A stretch of DNA of 32,430 nucleotides from Pseudomonadota bacterium (lineage in GTDB: Bacteria > Desulfobacterota > Desulfarculia > Adiutricales > JAGVGV01): the NCBI GenBank assembly GCA_018830135.1, contig JAHJTB010000551.1:1-32430 (forward strand). Reading direction: 5' to 3'. This document shows positions 18,078 through 26,716 of this stretch, in pieces. A program made the translations under genes and the position numbers. Below the pieces are notes generated by a model. It worked only from the letters and a program-made list of their open reading frames with translations. It searched no databases and was not told the DNA's origin. Position 1 is the first letter of the stretch, and each line of letters begins with the position of its first letter.

Positions 18078-18713
18078 ATGTCCGACGAACTGGTGGTTCT
18101 TTTATCCGAACTGAAGAAGACCGAAGCCCTTGAAGTCGTGGCCAGAAGGCTCGAGCGCGGCGACGACCCCATGCGGCTGCTCGACGATGCGCGGGAGGCC
18201 ATGCGCATCGTGGGCCGGCGCTTTTCGGAAGGCACGTATTTCATCCCGGAACTGGTCTACTCCGGGAAAATACTGGAAGCGGTGGCCGAGATCGTCAAGC
18301 CCAGGCTGACCCGTGGACCGACGACGGCCCCGATCGGCCGTTTCGTCCTGGGCACCGTGGCCGGAGACCTTCACGACATCGGCAAGAACCTGGTGGCCTT
18401 CATGATGGACGTCAACGGGTTCGAGGTTCACGATCTGGGCGTGGACGTTCCTCCACGGGCCTTTGTGGACAAGATCGCGGAGGTGAAACCCCGGATCGTC
18501 GGCCTGTCCGGCTTTCTGACCTCGGTCTACCAGGCGATGAAGGATACCGTGGACGCCATTGCCGAAGCCGGTCTCCGGGACCAGGTTCGGATTATGATCG
18601 GCGGCGGCGTGATGGACGATGAGGTTCGCCGATACTGCGGCGCGGACGCGTACGGACCGGACGCCATGGCCGCCGTCAGCCTGGCCCGGCAATGGATCGA
18701 GGAGCCGATATGA
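18078..18713 (+). CDS. Corrinoid (B12-binding) methyltransferase protein, MtaC/MtbC-like
   Basis: GTVAGDLHDIGKNLVAFMMDVNGFEVHDLGVDV contains DxHxxG; B12-binding methionine-synthase-type cap region upstream. Confidence 0.93.
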   Translation: MSDELVVLLSELKKTEALEVVARRLERGDDPMRLLDDAREAMRIVGRRFSEGTYFIPELVYSGKILEAVAEIVKPRLTRGPTTAPIGRFVLGTVAGDLHDIGKNLVAFMMDVNGFEVHDLGVDVPPRAFVDKIAEVKPRIVGLSGFLTSVYQAMKDTVDAIAEAGLRDQVRIMIGGGVMDDEVRRYCGADAYGPDAMAAVSLARQWIEEPI

Positions 18714-20023
18714 CCGACCTGACCGTGGAAAATCTGGAAATATGGGCCTCGGGACAAGGGGTGAACTTCGTCAGCGACGAGGCCGAAGCCGGTTACCGGG
18801 CCAGAGCCGGACGCATCGCCGACGTCATTCAGCTCAAGGTTCCGGACCGGGTGCCCGTCGTTCCCAGCTTCGGCATGTTTCCCTACCTGGACAACGGCCT
18901 GACCTGCGAAGAGGCTCTTTTCGACTACGACAAGGCCGACCGGGCGGCCATGAAGACCCTGCGGGACTTCGAGCCGGACATGTTCATCGGTTCCGGATAC
19001 GCCTTCCCCGGCCCCATGTTCGAGGCCCTGGGCTATCGGCAGCTTCGTTGGCCTGGGCGGGAGATACCTGCTCACTACATATATCAGTTCGTGGAACGGG
19101 AGTACGTCTCCGCCGACGAACTTTACCATGGGTATCTGGACGACCCCTCGGATTTCATGCTCCGGGTCTATCTGCCCCGGACCTGTCAGGCCCTGGGACC
19201 GTTGGCCCGGATGCGGCCTTTTGCCGAGTCCTTCGGCTACTACCTGACCATGGCCGGCTCCTACGCCTACTTCGGTCGGCCTGAAGTCCAGGCCGCGCTC
19301 CAGGCCCTGATGAAGGCGGGCGAAGAGTCCCTCAAATGGGTCGGAACCATCGTCAAACAGGCCCAAACGATCATGTCCCTGGGATTTCCCACCTTCTGGG
19401 GCGCTTCTTCGGCCGCGCCCTACGATCTGGTGGGCGACTGGTTGCGGGGCACCACGGGCGTGATGATGGACATGTTCGAACATCCCGAGGAGCTTCTGGC
19501 CGTCATGGACCGACTGGTGCCCCTGGCCGTGCGCCTGGCCACGGAACATGGCGGACGGGGCGGCAACCCCATCGTGGGTTTCATGCTCCATAAAGGAGCG
19601 GACGGCTTCATGTCTCCGGACCAGTTCCGGACCTTTTACTGGCCCCAACTCAAGGCGGTCATGCTGGGGCTGATCGAGCGGGGCCTGGTGCCGATGCTGC
19701 TTTTCGAGGGCGAATATACCTCGCGCCTGGAAACTATTGCCGACATACCCAAGGGCCGGTGCATATACTGGTTCGAAAAGGTGGACTGGGCCCGGGCCAA
19801 GGCCGTGCTGGGGGACCGGGTCTGCCTGCGGGGCGGGGTGCCGCCCTCCCTGCTTTTTTCCGGCCGGCCGGATCAGGTCCGGGACCGGGTCCGGGAACTC
19901 ATCGACACCGTAGGGCACGGCGGAGGATACATCGTGGACTGCGGTATCTGGTTCGACGAAGCCAGGCGCGAAAACGTACGGGCCATGGTGGACTTCAGCA
20001 AATCGTACGGCGTCTATGACTGA
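18710..20023 (+). CDS. Uroporphyrinogen decarboxylase-family protein (MtaA/CmuA-like methyltransferase)
   Basis: ATG overlaps the upstream stop (ATGA); URO-D-like barrel sequence; adjacent to the corrinoid protein. Confidence 0.85.
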   Translation: MTDLTVENLEIWASGQGVNFVSDEAEAGYRARAGRIADVIQLKVPDRVPVVPSFGMFPYLDNGLTCEEALFDYDKADRAAMKTLRDFEPDMFIGSGYAFPGPMFEALGYRQLRWPGREIPAHYIYQFVEREYVSADELYHGYLDDPSDFMLRVYLPRTCQALGPLARMRPFAESFGYYLTMAGSYAYFGRPEVQAALQALMKAGEESLKWVGTIVKQAQTIMSLGFPTFWGASSAAPYDLVGDWLRGTTGVMMDMFEHPEELLAVMDRLVPLAVRLATEHGGRGGNPIVGFMLHKGADGFMSPDQFRTFYWPQLKAVMLGLIERGLVPMLLFEGEYTSRLETIADIPKGRCIYWFEKVDWARAKAVLGDRVCLRGGVPPSLLFSGRPDQVRDRVRELIDTVGHGGGYIVDCGIWFDEARRENVRAMVDFSKSYGVYD

Positions 20024-20070
20024 CGCCACGATATTTCCCTACCATTAATATTTCTTTCCTCCGTTCACGT

Positions 20071-20101
20071 GCGATTTGGCGCGCAAATTGCTATTTTGTT
20101 T
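20071..20101 (+). terminator. Possible terminator after the UroD-like gene
   Basis: GCGATTTG-GCGCG-CAAATTGC hairpin (one G.T) followed by TATTTTGTTTT. Confidence 0.5.
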
Positions 20102-20189
20102 TCAGGGGGTAACAACCGCCTTGGGGCGGGGAGGAGGAGGTGCGCCGAGCAGCGGACCCCGGACGGGGACCGGTGCGGCGGTATGAACC

Positions 20190-20555
20190 ATGAGAGACAG
20201 CAGGAGGATGGAATCCGGGGATTCCCTGGCCGAACCCGAAGCCGAACGCAGGCGGACCGACCGACGCGGCGGGGACCGGCGCCAGGATGACCGAAGGCGG
20301 AACGAGAGGCGGAGATCCCCACGCCGGAGAGCGGAACGAAGGCGATCGATGCGGCGCGGAATCAGGCACGGCGTCGGGCCGACCGGCCTGGCATCACTTC
20401 TTTCGCCGGAAGAGCAGGCCAGCATGCGGGAACTGGCCCGCTGTCTGTTCGACATGGAAGACGGAGACGCATCGGAGCCGTCAGACCCGGTGCGACAGCC
20501 GGCGGGTGTCCGATCCGAAAGGATAAATATGGACAGACGGAGCAAACCGAGGTAA
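20190..20555 (+). CDS. Small Arg-rich hypothetical protein with RR-x-DRR-type repeats
   Basis: 121 aa; ERRRTDRRGGDRRQDDRRRNERRRSPRRRAERRRSMRRG followed by a more ordinary acidic C-terminus. Alternative ATG at 20208. Confidence 0.55.
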   Translation: MRDSRRMESGDSLAEPEAERRRTDRRGGDRRQDDRRRNERRRSPRRRAERRRSMRRGIRHGVGPTGLASLLSPEEQASMRELARCLFDMEDGDASEPSDPVRQPAGVRSERINMDRRSKPR

Positions 20556-20566
20556 CCTTCCGGGCC

Positions 20567-21451
20567 ATGTACCGACGCAAGATCGCATGGCTGCTGTTCG
20601 GTTGGCTGGCCCTGATTCTTGTCGCGGCCGGGAATGTCGCGGCCGGCTCACCCAAGACCTTTCTTTGGGAAGTTGGAACCGGAACGGGACGGGCCTATGT
20701 CCTGGGCTCGATCCATTTGGCCAAACCGGACATCTATCCCCTGGACTCTCGTATCGAATCGGCCTTCCAGCGCGCCGACGGCCTGGCGGTCGAGGCGGAT
20801 GTCCGCAGCCTGGACCCGGCCCGAATCGGTCGGGCGCTCAGGGATTATGGCCTCTACCCCGAGGGACAGACCCTCGAGGGCAGCCTGCCGTCCCCCATCA
20901 AGGCCATGATGCAGGCCAGGGGCCTGGATATGGCCCGTCTCAACCCCCTCAGGCCCTGGCTGGCCGCGGCGACCATCCAGGCGGAGGAGATCGCCAGGCT
21001 GGGACTGAGCGAGGAATACGGAATCGACCTGTATTTCCTGCAAAAAGCCGCCGCGTCCGGCAAGCCGGTCCGCGAACTGGAAAGCGTGGACTACCAGTTC
21101 GAACTGCTGGGCAGCCTGTCGCCAGGGGAGCAGGTCCTGTTTCTCAAGGCCACCCTTCTCGAACTGGACGACATGGCCGACGGCATCGAGTCTCTGATGG
21201 ATGCCTGGCGCAACGGAGACGCCAAACGGTTCGAGGAGCGGTTTTTCGAAAAATACGCCAAGCAGGTCGAGTTCCATCCTTTGATGGAAAAGCTGATTTT
21301 TCAAAGAAACGACTTGATGTGCGCCCGGATCGAGGAACTGGCGCGCTCCGGCCGGACATGGTTCGTGGTGGTCGGGGCCGGCCACCTGGTCGGCGAGCGG
21401 GGTCTGATCCGGATGCTTCAGTCCAAAGGCTACACAGTGGACCAACGATAG
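20567..21451 (+). CDS. TraB/GumN family protein
   Basis: Signal-peptide-like N-terminus; TFLWEVGTGTGRAYVLGSIHLAKPDIYPL ... FVVVGAGHLVGERGLIRMLQSKGYTV. Confidence 0.92.
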   Translation: MYRRKIAWLLFGWLALILVAAGNVAAGSPKTFLWEVGTGTGRAYVLGSIHLAKPDIYPLDSRIESAFQRADGLAVEADVRSLDPARIGRALRDYGLYPEGQTLEGSLPSPIKAMMQARGLDMARLNPLRPWLAAATIQAEEIARLGLSEEYGIDLYFLQKAAASGKPVRELESVDYQFELLGSLSPGEQVLFLKATLLELDDMADGIESLMDAWRNGDAKRFEERFFEKYAKQVEFHPLMEKLIFQRNDLMCARIEELARSGRTWFVVVGAGHLVGERGLIRMLQSKGYTVDQR

Positions 21452-21482
21452 AGAAGAAAGAAGAAGGAAAGAAATCAAGCCC

Positions 21483-22178
21483 ATGCAAAAATTATTCGTG
21501 CGGGCCGCACTGGCGTTCCTGGTGTTGCTCGTCGGATTGACCGGCGGCGCGGCCGCGGAAACCCAAAGCCTCCTGTCCGCGGTCCAGAAAAAATACGCGG
21601 GCGTCAAGACATTGACCGCCGACTACGAGCGGACCACCTCGACCGGATCGCTCGACGGCGTGTTCAAGACCCGGACCACTCAAACCGCGTCCGGATTTCT
21701 GCTGTTCAAGAAACCGGCCAAACTCATACTGAACCAGGGCCAGCCCCGAACGGAAAAGATGGTCACCGACGGCCGGACCGTCTGGTGGTTCATCCCCGAG
21801 GAACACCTGGTTTACCGCTATCCCCAAGTCGATGTGTACGGACAACTCAAACCGCTGCTGGACTTCCTCAACGGTCTGGGCAGCCTGGAAGGGCGGTTCG
21901 AGGTCAAGATCACGCCCGCCGGACCCGGGGAGCCCAAACTCCACCAACTGGACCTCAAACGGCTGGAGCAGGGCCAGGGCCAGGGACCGACCGGAATCAC
22001 CGTCTGGCTGGCGCCGGAAGACCTGACCCTGGTCCGGTTCCGCATGACGTCCCTCATGGGCGAAACCACGGACTTCAGCTTGTCCAACGTCCGGCTCGAT
22101 CAATCCTTGGACGACGACATATTCGTTTTCCGCATTCCGGCCGGAGTCCAGGTCCTGGACCAGACCGGGGCCAGGTAG
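21483..22178 (+). CDS. lolA: Outer-membrane lipoprotein carrier protein LolA-like
   Basis: Signal peptide; LLSAVQKKYAGVKTLTADYERTT, GFLLFKKPAKLILNQGQP, VTDGRTVWWFIPEEHLVYRYP typical of LolA. Confidence 0.85.
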   Translation: MQKLFVRAALAFLVLLVGLTGGAAAETQSLLSAVQKKYAGVKTLTADYERTTSTGSLDGVFKTRTTQTASGFLLFKKPAKLILNQGQPRTEKMVTDGRTVWWFIPEEHLVYRYPQVDVYGQLKPLLDFLNGLGSLEGRFEVKITPAGPGEPKLHQLDLKRLEQGQGQGPTGITVWLAPEDLTLVRFRMTSLMGETTDFSLSNVRLDQSLDDDIFVFRIPAGVQVLDQTGAR

Positions 22179-22210
22179 ACCGCCAGGACTTCGAGGGCGA
22201 CCGGCCATCG

Positions 22211-22234
22211 GGGTCGGGTCTTTGGACCCGACCC
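22211..22234 (+). terminator. 10-bp perfect hairpin between lolA and nadA, terminator-like but without adjacent U-tract
   Basis: GGGTCGGGTC-TTTG-GACCCGACCC. Confidence 0.55.
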
Positions 22235-22334
22235 GGCAATGCATGTTTTCCATCCGGTGTCGCTTGAGATACCCCAAGGATTGTGATATTGTGAAACGCC
22301 AGGAATGAATCAGGCGTGGGGAGGGAAACAGTCT

Positions 22335-23249
22335 ATGAACGTCACAGAGATGAAAAAGCGAGTCCGGGACCTGCTCGATGACCGGGAAGCGGTTATGCTG
22401 GCCCACAACTATCAGCGGCCCGAGGTCCAGGACACGGCGGATATGTGCGGCGACTCGCTGGGCCTGTCCATCCAGGCCGGCCGGACTCCGGCCAAGGTCA
22501 TCGTGTTTTGCGGTGTTCATTTCATGGCCGAAACCGCTTCCATCGTCAGCCCGGACAAGACGGTCCTGCTGCCTCGGCCGGATGCGGGTTGCCCCATGGC
22601 CGACACTATTACCGCCCCGGCCTTGCGGGCCCGAAAAAAGGAACTTCCGGGCGTGCCCGTTGTGACCTACGTCAATTCCACGGCCCAGGTCAAGGCGGAA
22701 AGCGACATCTGCTGTACTTCAGCCAATGCCGTGGCCGTGGTCAAGTCCATCCAGAGCGACCGGGTCCTGATGACCCCGGACCGCAACCTGGCCCAGTATA
22801 CCCAGCGATACGTGGACAAGGAAATCCTGCTTTGGGACGGATGCTGCAACATCCACGACCGGCTGACGGCCCAGCAGGTTTCTCGGGCTCGGGCCAGCCA
22901 TCCCGAAGCCGAAGTGGTGGCCCATCCGGAATGCCGGCCCGAGGTCCTCGACCAGGCAGACGTCATTCGTTCCACCTCGGGCATGCTCGACCACTGCGCC
23001 AAAAGCGGGAGAGAGGCCTTCATCATCGCCACGGAAAACGGTATCCTGCACCAGTTACGCAAGCAGAGCCCTGATAAGCGCTTCTACCAGGCTTCACGGA
23101 ACATGGTCTGTCCCAACATGAAGCTGACCCGGCTGGAAGACGTGATCGAGGCCCTGGAGACCATGGGACCGGTGGTCAAGGTGCCGGAGGACGTTCGGGT
23201 CAAGGCCCTCGCGGCCGTCGAGCGCATGCTGGCCGTGCCCCGGGATTGA
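22335..23249 (+). CDS. nadA: Quinolinate synthase
   Basis: VMLAHNYQRPEVQDTADMCGDSLGLS, VIVFCGVHFMAETASI, YVNSTAQVKAESDICCTSANA, HPECRPEV, CPNMKLTRLEDV; start at 22335 with GGAGGGA upstream. Confidence 0.96.
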   Translation: MNVTEMKKRVRDLLDDREAVMLAHNYQRPEVQDTADMCGDSLGLSIQAGRTPAKVIVFCGVHFMAETASIVSPDKTVLLPRPDAGCPMADTITAPALRARKKELPGVPVVTYVNSTAQVKAESDICCTSANAVAVVKSIQSDRVLMTPDRNLAQYTQRYVDKEILLWDGCCNIHDRLTAQQVSRARASHPEAEVVAHPECRPEVLDQADVIRSTSGMLDHCAKSGREAFIIATENGILHQLRKQSPDKRFYQASRNMVCPNMKLTRLEDVIEALETMGPVVKVPEDVRVKALAAVERMLAVPRD

Positions 23250-23385
23250 TGGGCCGTCGCATCGGGCGCCTCTTGCCTGAATGGCCCGGACATGGTAGGT
23301 TCGGGCGGTATGGTCGGGCCTTTTCGCGGGGCGCGAGAGGTCCGGCGGTTATTGAATTTGACTGGACATCGCAGGTGGAAGGCGG

Positions 23386-23841
23386 ATGCGTGCCGTTATC
23401 CAAAGAGTGGCCCGGGCCGGCGTCTTCGTCGAGGACCGGGAGGTGGGCGCCATCGGCCGGGGGCTCATGATCCTGCTGGGCGTGGGCCGCTCGGACGATT
23501 CGGATGACGCGGATTACATGGCGCGGAAAATCGTCAACCTCCGGATTTTCGAGGACGAGGGCGGCAAAATGAACCGTTCCCTGCTCGATGTCACCGGCGA
23601 GGCCCTGATCGTTTCCCAGTTCACGTTGTGGGGCGACTGCCGCAAGGGCCGTCGTCCCTCTTTCGGAGAAGCCGCGCCGCCCGAAGCGGCCGAACGCCTC
23701 TACCTTGAATTTGTCGAGCGGGTCGGCGCCCTGGGCGCGAAGACCGCCACGGGCCGGTTCGGGGCCATGATGCGGGTGCATTTGGTCAATGACGGTCCGG
23801 TCACGCTGATCCTGGAGAGTCCGAGGAAGTCATCGTCATGA
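23386..23841 (+). CDS. dtd: D-aminoacyl-tRNA deacylase
   Basis: [72 protein letters not shown]. Confidence 0.96.
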   Translation: MRAVIQRVARAGVFVEDREVGAIGRGLMILLGVGRSDDSDDADYMARKIVNLRIFEDEGGKMNRSLLDVTGEALIVSQFTLWGDCRKGRRPSFGEAAPPEAAERLYLEFVERVGALGAKTATGRFGAMMRVHLVNDGPVTLILESPRKSSS

Positions 23842-24335
23842 ATGCGGATTACGACGGAAAGTTCGATATCGATCTGAACCCGGGAAACTGGCCGGACGGC
23901 CTGCCCCCCTGTCTGATTCGGGTGGACAAGGAAGGCCGGATGACGCATCTGGGAGCGCCCATGATTCACGAGGGTATCAACCGCCTGTTGATGGAGCACG
24001 TCAGGCTGGACGAAAAGGGACGCTACATCATCGAGTTCAATGGCCAGCGCTGTTATGTCGATGTGGAGGACACGTTTTTCGTGATTCAGCGGCTGGATCG
24101 GGTGGCGGAAGAGAGCGAGTCCTTTTTCGTGACGCTCAACGACGGGACCCGGGAGCGCCTGGACCCGTCCAGCCTGAGTCAGGGCCGTGAGAACGTGCTG
24201 TACGCCCGGGTCAAGGCCGGCCGGTTTCCGGCCCGTTTCCTGAGGCCCAGCTATTATCAGCTGGCCGAGTTCATCGTGGAAAAAAACGGTTCTTTCGTCC
24301 TGCCGGTCGGCGGGCGAGACTATCCGATTCAATAG
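23838..24335 (+). CDS. Conserved hypothetical protein, possibly DUF1285-like
   Basis: 165 aa; starts within the dtd stop (ATGA); [18 protein letters not shown]...[11 protein letters not shown] resembles DUF1285 by eye only. Confidence 0.75.
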   Translation: MNADYDGKFDIDLNPGNWPDGLPPCLIRVDKEGRMTHLGAPMIHEGINRLLMEHVRLDEKGRYIIEFNGQRCYVDVEDTFFVIQRLDRVAEESESFFVTLNDGTRERLDPSSLSQGRENVLYARVKAGRFPARFLRPSYYQLAEFIVEKNGSFVLPVGGRDYPIQ

Positions 24336-24348
24336 CGCCTGTTTCCCA

Positions 24349-24591
24349 ATGTCCCTGATCGTCAATTGCTATTACTGTAATAATGAGAAGACCGTTCACA
24401 TCGGCGCCCAGGCTCAACTGGGCTGCGAGGCTTGCGGCAGCGCCCGGGTGGTCCTCAAGACCTCGGCCCGCTTCAAATGCGTGCTCTGCGGAAAAAATTT
24501 CCGACTGCCGGCCGGCCGTCTGGTTCAGGCCCATCATAACGTGGACGACTGTCGCGGACGTTCGCTCATTCTGCTGGATCACGACGAATGA
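24349..24591 (+). CDS. Small zinc-ribbon-like protein
   Basis: 80 aa with three CxxC motifs (CYYC, CEAC, CVLC), directly after the previous gene. Confidence 0.7.
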   Translation: MSLIVNCYYCNNEKTVHIGAQAQLGCEACGSARVVLKTSARFKCVLCGKNFRLPAGRLVQAHHNVDDCRGRSLILLDHDE

Positions 24592-24814
24592 GAGGCTGAC
24601 GGAGCCCGGACCGGACTTCTTCCGATAGACATTTCATCCGTAAACCGGGGCGCTCGGGTGACCGCCTCCGGGTCGCCGTTCATCACGCGGGGGGGGCGGT
24701 GGCAAATCCGCCGGGTTTGGTTTATAATCTAACTATAATCACATTACTGGCCGAAGTACATGTCATCGGGCTCTTTCAGGTAATCCTTTCACGAGAGGTG
24801 GACAGGAGGGTCGC

Positions 24815-25297
24815 ATGGACAAGGTCGAATTTCTATCAAACGTCGAGTTGTTCAAGAATTTAATCGAAGAGGAGCTGGCACAGATCGAGCGTCTTTGCCG
24901 GACGGACGAAAAGAACCCGGGCGAGAAGATTTTCCAGGAGGGGGAACAGGCCGGGGACATCTGCATCGTCATCGACGGTCAGGTTGACCTGCGCTTCGAG
25001 CTGCCGGGCCGGGACGCCACGGTCGAGCACAATATTTCATCCATCCTCCCGGGCAGGGTCTTCGGCTGGTCGGCCCTGGTTCCGCCTCATATCATGATGC
25101 TTTCTTCCTACGCCGGCAGCCGGCCGTGCCGGTTCTATCGGATTGAGGGCAAGGTCCTGATCCGGCTTTTCGAAGAGGAGCCCCGGATCGGATACCTGTG
25201 CATGCGCAATCTGACCGGCGTCATCGCCAAGCGGTTCCAACGGTTGGAAGACGAACTCGCCCGGCAGGAAGGCATGAACCTGATGCATAAATGGTAG
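24815..25297 (+). CDS. Stand-alone cyclic nucleotide-binding domain protein
   Basis: GEKIFQEGEQAGDICIVIDGQVDLRFELPG...FGWSALVPPHIMMLSSYAGSRPCRFYRIEG; no DNA-binding HTH in 160 aa. Confidence 0.87.
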   Translation: MDKVEFLSNVELFKNLIEEELAQIERLCRTDEKNPGEKIFQEGEQAGDICIVIDGQVDLRFELPGRDATVEHNISSILPGRVFGWSALVPPHIMMLSSYAGSRPCRFYRIEGKVLIRLFEEEPRIGYLCMRNLTGVIAKRFQRLEDELARQEGMNLMHKW

Positions 25298-25369
25298 GCC
25301 GGACCCGCCGATCGCAGTCCGGACCGTCTCACCGGGCCGGCGAATCGGCATTTTTCCGCGTTCTTCGGT

Positions 25370-25401
25370 ATCCGGCGCCTGGTCCCCATGAGGCGCCGGA
25401 T
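25370..25401 (+). terminator. 11-bp perfect hairpin downstream of the cNMP-binding gene, probable terminator with weak U-tract
   Basis: ATCCGGCGCCT-ggtccccatg-AGGCGCCGGAT. Confidence 0.55.
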
Positions 25402-25527
25402 TCCATTTCCTGCAACAAATACGGAATCCTTGCCGGTTATCATTTTGCATGGAGAACCGGTGCGCCGGGAAGGTCTAGTCAAAAGGGCGGTCCGCCTGAT
25501 GTCTCTCCCGCCCGGACCCGGCCAGGC

Positions 25528-25556
25528 TTGACGAAATCCGGGCTCCGGTTTATCTA
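25528..25556 (+). promoter_or_regulatory. Sigma70-like promoter of the substrate-binding-protein/histidine-kinase operon
   Basis: TTGACG - 17 bp - TATCTA, 65 nt before the ATG at 25622. Confidence 0.6.
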
Positions 25557-25621
25557 CCATGGAATAGACGGATTGGGGAAAAGCGAGGACCGCATCGAAC
25601 CAGGGGGCCAAGTCAAGCGTC

Positions 25622-26716
25622 ATGATTTCCCGGATATTATTGACGGTGATATGGATATGCCTGGTCGCGGCGGTTCCGGTCCGGGCCGATCAAGGGCGGC
25701 TCTACAAGATCGCCACGGTGGCCTGGGCGGGGTGGTCTCCCCTGCACGTGGCCGAGGCCATGGGTTTCTGGAAAGAGGCGGGTATCAGCGTCCAGGTCCG
25801 GGACTACGACGATCCCATCGTCATCCTCGAAGCGATCCGGGCCGGCCGGATCGATTTCGCCATGGACATGGCCGGGACCCTGGTCGGGCTCTATATGGCC
25901 GACACCCCGGTTCAAGCCCTGGCCGAGACCAACTGGTCGGACGGTGGGGACAAGATCATCGTCAAGCGGGGAGGGGACATCCGCCAGAGCCTGGGACAGA
26001 CCGTGGGCGTGTTCCTGAACATGCCTTCATGCCTGTATTTCCTCGGGACCTACCTCAAGACCCGGGACCTGAAGATCGGGGATTTCCGAATCGTCGAAGT
26101 CAACCCGGAGGACCTGACCGCCCAATTCGTGGCCGGCCGGATTCCGGTCATTGTCAATTACGACCCCTGGGCCACCCTGGCCCTCCGCCAAGGAGACGGC
26201 GTCGTCCTGGCCACGTCGGCCCGATTCGAAGGCTGCATCCCGGAATGCCTCTGGGGATACAGGGACCATCTACGGCAAATTCCGGACGAGGATGTCAAAA
26301 AACTGCTCCAGGGCTGGGTCCGGGCGGCCCGTTGGGTCAACGAACCGGCCAACTGGCCCGACTATGCCCGCATATTGAGGACGCGCACGTTCAGGGCCAA
26401 TACACCGCTTACGGACGATGACCTCCGAAGATATTTGGACGGGGTTGGAATTCACGCGCCGGCCTTTATGCTGGAACGAAACCGGAACGGAGGCGGTTTG
26501 GAACGGTATCTGGTCTCCCTGAGAGCGTTCCTCCAGGAAAACGGGCTGTTGAAAAAGGACTTCCAGGTTCGGGATATCTTTGACAACCGCCTGATTACAG
26601 AGGTGCTGGCGGAGGAGTTGAAAGCGACCGGCCTGCCTGTCCCCGGCGCCCCCCGGCCGTCCGGATCAGCAGGGACCGAACCCGGACGGATCGAGACGGG
26701 GGGAAGGGCTCCATGA
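25622..26716 (+). CDS. NMT1/SsuA/TauA-type periplasmic substrate-binding protein
   Basis: Signal peptide; YKIATVAWAGWSPLHVAEAMGFWKEAGISVQVRDYDDPIVILEAIRAGRIDFAMDMAGTLVGLY. Confidence 0.88.
   Translation: MISRILLTVIWICLVAAVPVRADQGRLYKIATVAWAGWSPLHVAEAMGFWKEAGISVQVRDYDDPIVILEAIRAGRIDFAMDMAGTLVGLYMADTPVQALAETNWSDGGDKIIVKRGGDIRQSLGQTVGVFLNMPSCLYFLGTYLKTRDLKIGDFRIVEVNPEDLTAQFVAGRIPVIVNYDPWATLALRQGDGVVLATSARFEGCIPECLWGYRDHLRQIPDEDVKKLLQGWVRAARWVNEPANWPDYARILRTRTFRANTPLTDDDLRRYLDGVGIHAPAFMLERNRNGGGLERYLVSLRAFLQENGLLKKDFQVRDIFDNRLITEVLAEELKATGLPVPGAPRPSGSAGTEPGRIETGGRAP

Noticed and set aside
18527-20029. 500-aa - strand ORF
   Set aside because: Antisense to the UroD-like gene; no family motifs.
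24723-24739. Two TATAAT-like boxes upstream of the 24815 gene as a promoter
   Set aside because: Both hexamers are present but no acceptable -35 at 16-18 bp spacing; too weak to list as a feature.
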